From: Pueribacillus theae
Lineage (GTDB): Bacteria > Bacillota > Bacilli > Bacillales > UBA6769
Assembly (NCBI RefSeq): GCF_003097615.1
Contig: NZ_QCZG01000016.1
Location: forward strand, 1-64,000
DNA: 64,000 nt
Reading direction: 5' to 3'
Shown here: one piece after another, positions 63,460-64,000 of the stretch
Layout: every line of letters begins with the position of its first letter
How positions within the stretch are numbered: the first letter of the stretch is position 1
The notes under the pieces: generated by a model
What the model saw: only the letters and a program-made list of their open reading frames with translations
Database searches by the model: none
What the model was told of the DNA's origin: nothing
Program-made: the position numbers and the translations under genes

Positions 63460-64000
63460 CTATTTCAAAACATCCTCAAGCTCTAACTTGAATGTATTTT
63501 CCGGGTCGGTCCATGTGACATAAAAATTATCAGGTTGACCAGGTACATACCACTTATCAAGATCAGCATTGTCAGCTGTTGGAAGTGGGACAATGGTGTT
63601 TTTCTCAACATTTTCACCATTTAATACTTTAAGAGCAACATCAAGAGCAGCGGCGCTTAAATAAGGTGGTTGATTCGTTGCAAAGGCTTTTACATTACTT
63701 TCTTTCATGTGCCGGAAGAGACCATTTAACATTTCACCAGTAAAAGGAATCGTTGATGGATCAATTTGATGCTGTTTTAAAGCCTCTACAATAGCATTTT
63801 CTCCCCCACCCTGAGTCAAAATTCCATCGATTCCTTTTGATTTATGTGCTGAAAGCATGTTATTAATAACAACTGATGTTGTCGCATCATCATAATCACC
63901 AAAACCTTCAGCTAAAATCTTAACATCTGGATATTTGGCAAGAACTTCACGATGTCCCTTGTCACGATCTTCGTCAATCGGAATTCCTTCAATCCCTTTG
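63460..64000 (-). CDS. Sugar ABC transporter substrate-binding protein (5' part outside window)
   Basis: Partial gene; the frame stays open to the right edge, so only the C-terminal 179 residues or so are seen. The PBP1/RbsB pattern is clear: KGHREVLAKYPDVKILAEGF, DATTSVVINNMLSAHK, GILTQGGGENAIVEALKQHQ, then VALKVLNGENV. It is the periplasmic-type receptor of the adjacent RbsA/RbsC importer. Its stop is about 66 bases before the ATPase gene. Confidence 0.9.
   Translation of the reverse strand, partial: KGIEGIPIDEDRDKGHREVLAKYPDVKILAEGFGDYDDATTSVVINNMLSAHKSKGIDGILTQGGGENAIVEALKQHQIDPSTIPFTGEMLNGLFRHMKESNVKAFATNQPPYLSAAALDVALKVLNGENVEKNTIVPLPTADNADLDKWYVPGQPDNFYVTWTDPENTFKLELEDVLK

Noticed and set aside
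1-64000. CRISPR arrays, tRNA or rRNA genes, prophage
   Set aside because: No regular direct repeats with spacers, no cloverleaf-like sequences, and no phage structural or integrase genes were found by eye.

Overview
The window looks like chromosome from an endospore-forming Bacillaceae. Ribosome-binding sites are strong AGGAGG/GGGAGG types with some TTG and GTG starts. The gene set is Bacillus-like: hemE-hemH-hemY, an LtaS-family enzyme, HmoB, a YjcZ-type sporulation peptide, CheV behind a SigD promoter, a YteA-type protein, ecsA-ecsB-ecsC divergent from hit, serC, and trpP with a TRAP-type leader. I see no rRNA, tRNA, CRISPR array, prophage or intact insertion sequence.

Layout. About 0-6 kb, minus strand: NADPH dehydrogenase NamA and a phosphotriesterase-like hydrolase with overlapping genes, then the late haem genes hemE, hemH and hemY. 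About 6-19 kb: an MBOAT/SGNH polymer O-acetylation pair, a glycoside-hydrolase-like membrane protein, an LtaS paralogue, HmoB, a YjcZ-like peptide, CheV, a DUF2157/GDYXXLXY membrane protein, a gamma-glutamyltransferase, a ferritin-like protein and a DUF3237 protein. About 18.9-27.2 kb, minus strand: an acetoin-type catabolic operon (MBL hydrolase, remnant of an acyl-CoA synthetase, butanediol-type dehydrogenase, SDR, acoA, acoB, acoC, AcoR-like activator) headed by a -24/-12 (sigma-54) promoter. About 27.3-37.4 kb: housekeeping genes (YteA-like, 5'-3' exonuclease, GGDEF protein, EcsABC, Hit, SerC, BluB, TrpP, a DCC-family protein, ferredoxin).

About 37.5-44.1 kb, minus strand: a second sigma-54-dependent catabolic operon that matches cyclohexanecarboxylate degradation. 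It holds an acyl-CoA dehydrogenase, the ring-opening hydrolase BadI, the alcohol dehydrogenase BadH, an acyl-CoA ligase, a MaoC-like protein and its own enhancer-binding activator. A good -24/-12 promoter and a 16-bp palindrome lie upstream. About 44.6-53.6 kb: a CaiC-like CoA ligase, an orphan peptide-binding lipoprotein, an acyl-CoA carboxylase carboxyltransferase subunit, GlcF, GlcD and glycerate kinase. About 53.7-64 kb: a sugar-type catabolic region with a TIM-barrel isomerase, a DUF993 aldolase-like protein, a Gfo/Idh/MocA dehydrogenase, an AraC regulator, an aldehyde dehydrogenase and a ribose-type ABC importer whose binding protein runs off the right edge.

How it fits together. Conserved Bacillus backbone (hem genes, hmoB, ecs, hit, serC, trpP) is interrupted by catabolic blocks. 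Two of these carry their own sigma-54 activator and promoter, so the host should use RpoN for alternative carbon sources. Both activators have variant GAFTGA loops (GSFTGA and GAFSGA). A short dispersed intergenic repeat occurs five times in the first 18 kb. The most notable items are the cyclohexanecarboxylate cluster with unusual residues in its dehydrogenase and MaoC-like protein, the two sigma-54 control regions, the TRAP leader of trpP, and the unassigned sugar/aldolase/glycolate pathway on the right.
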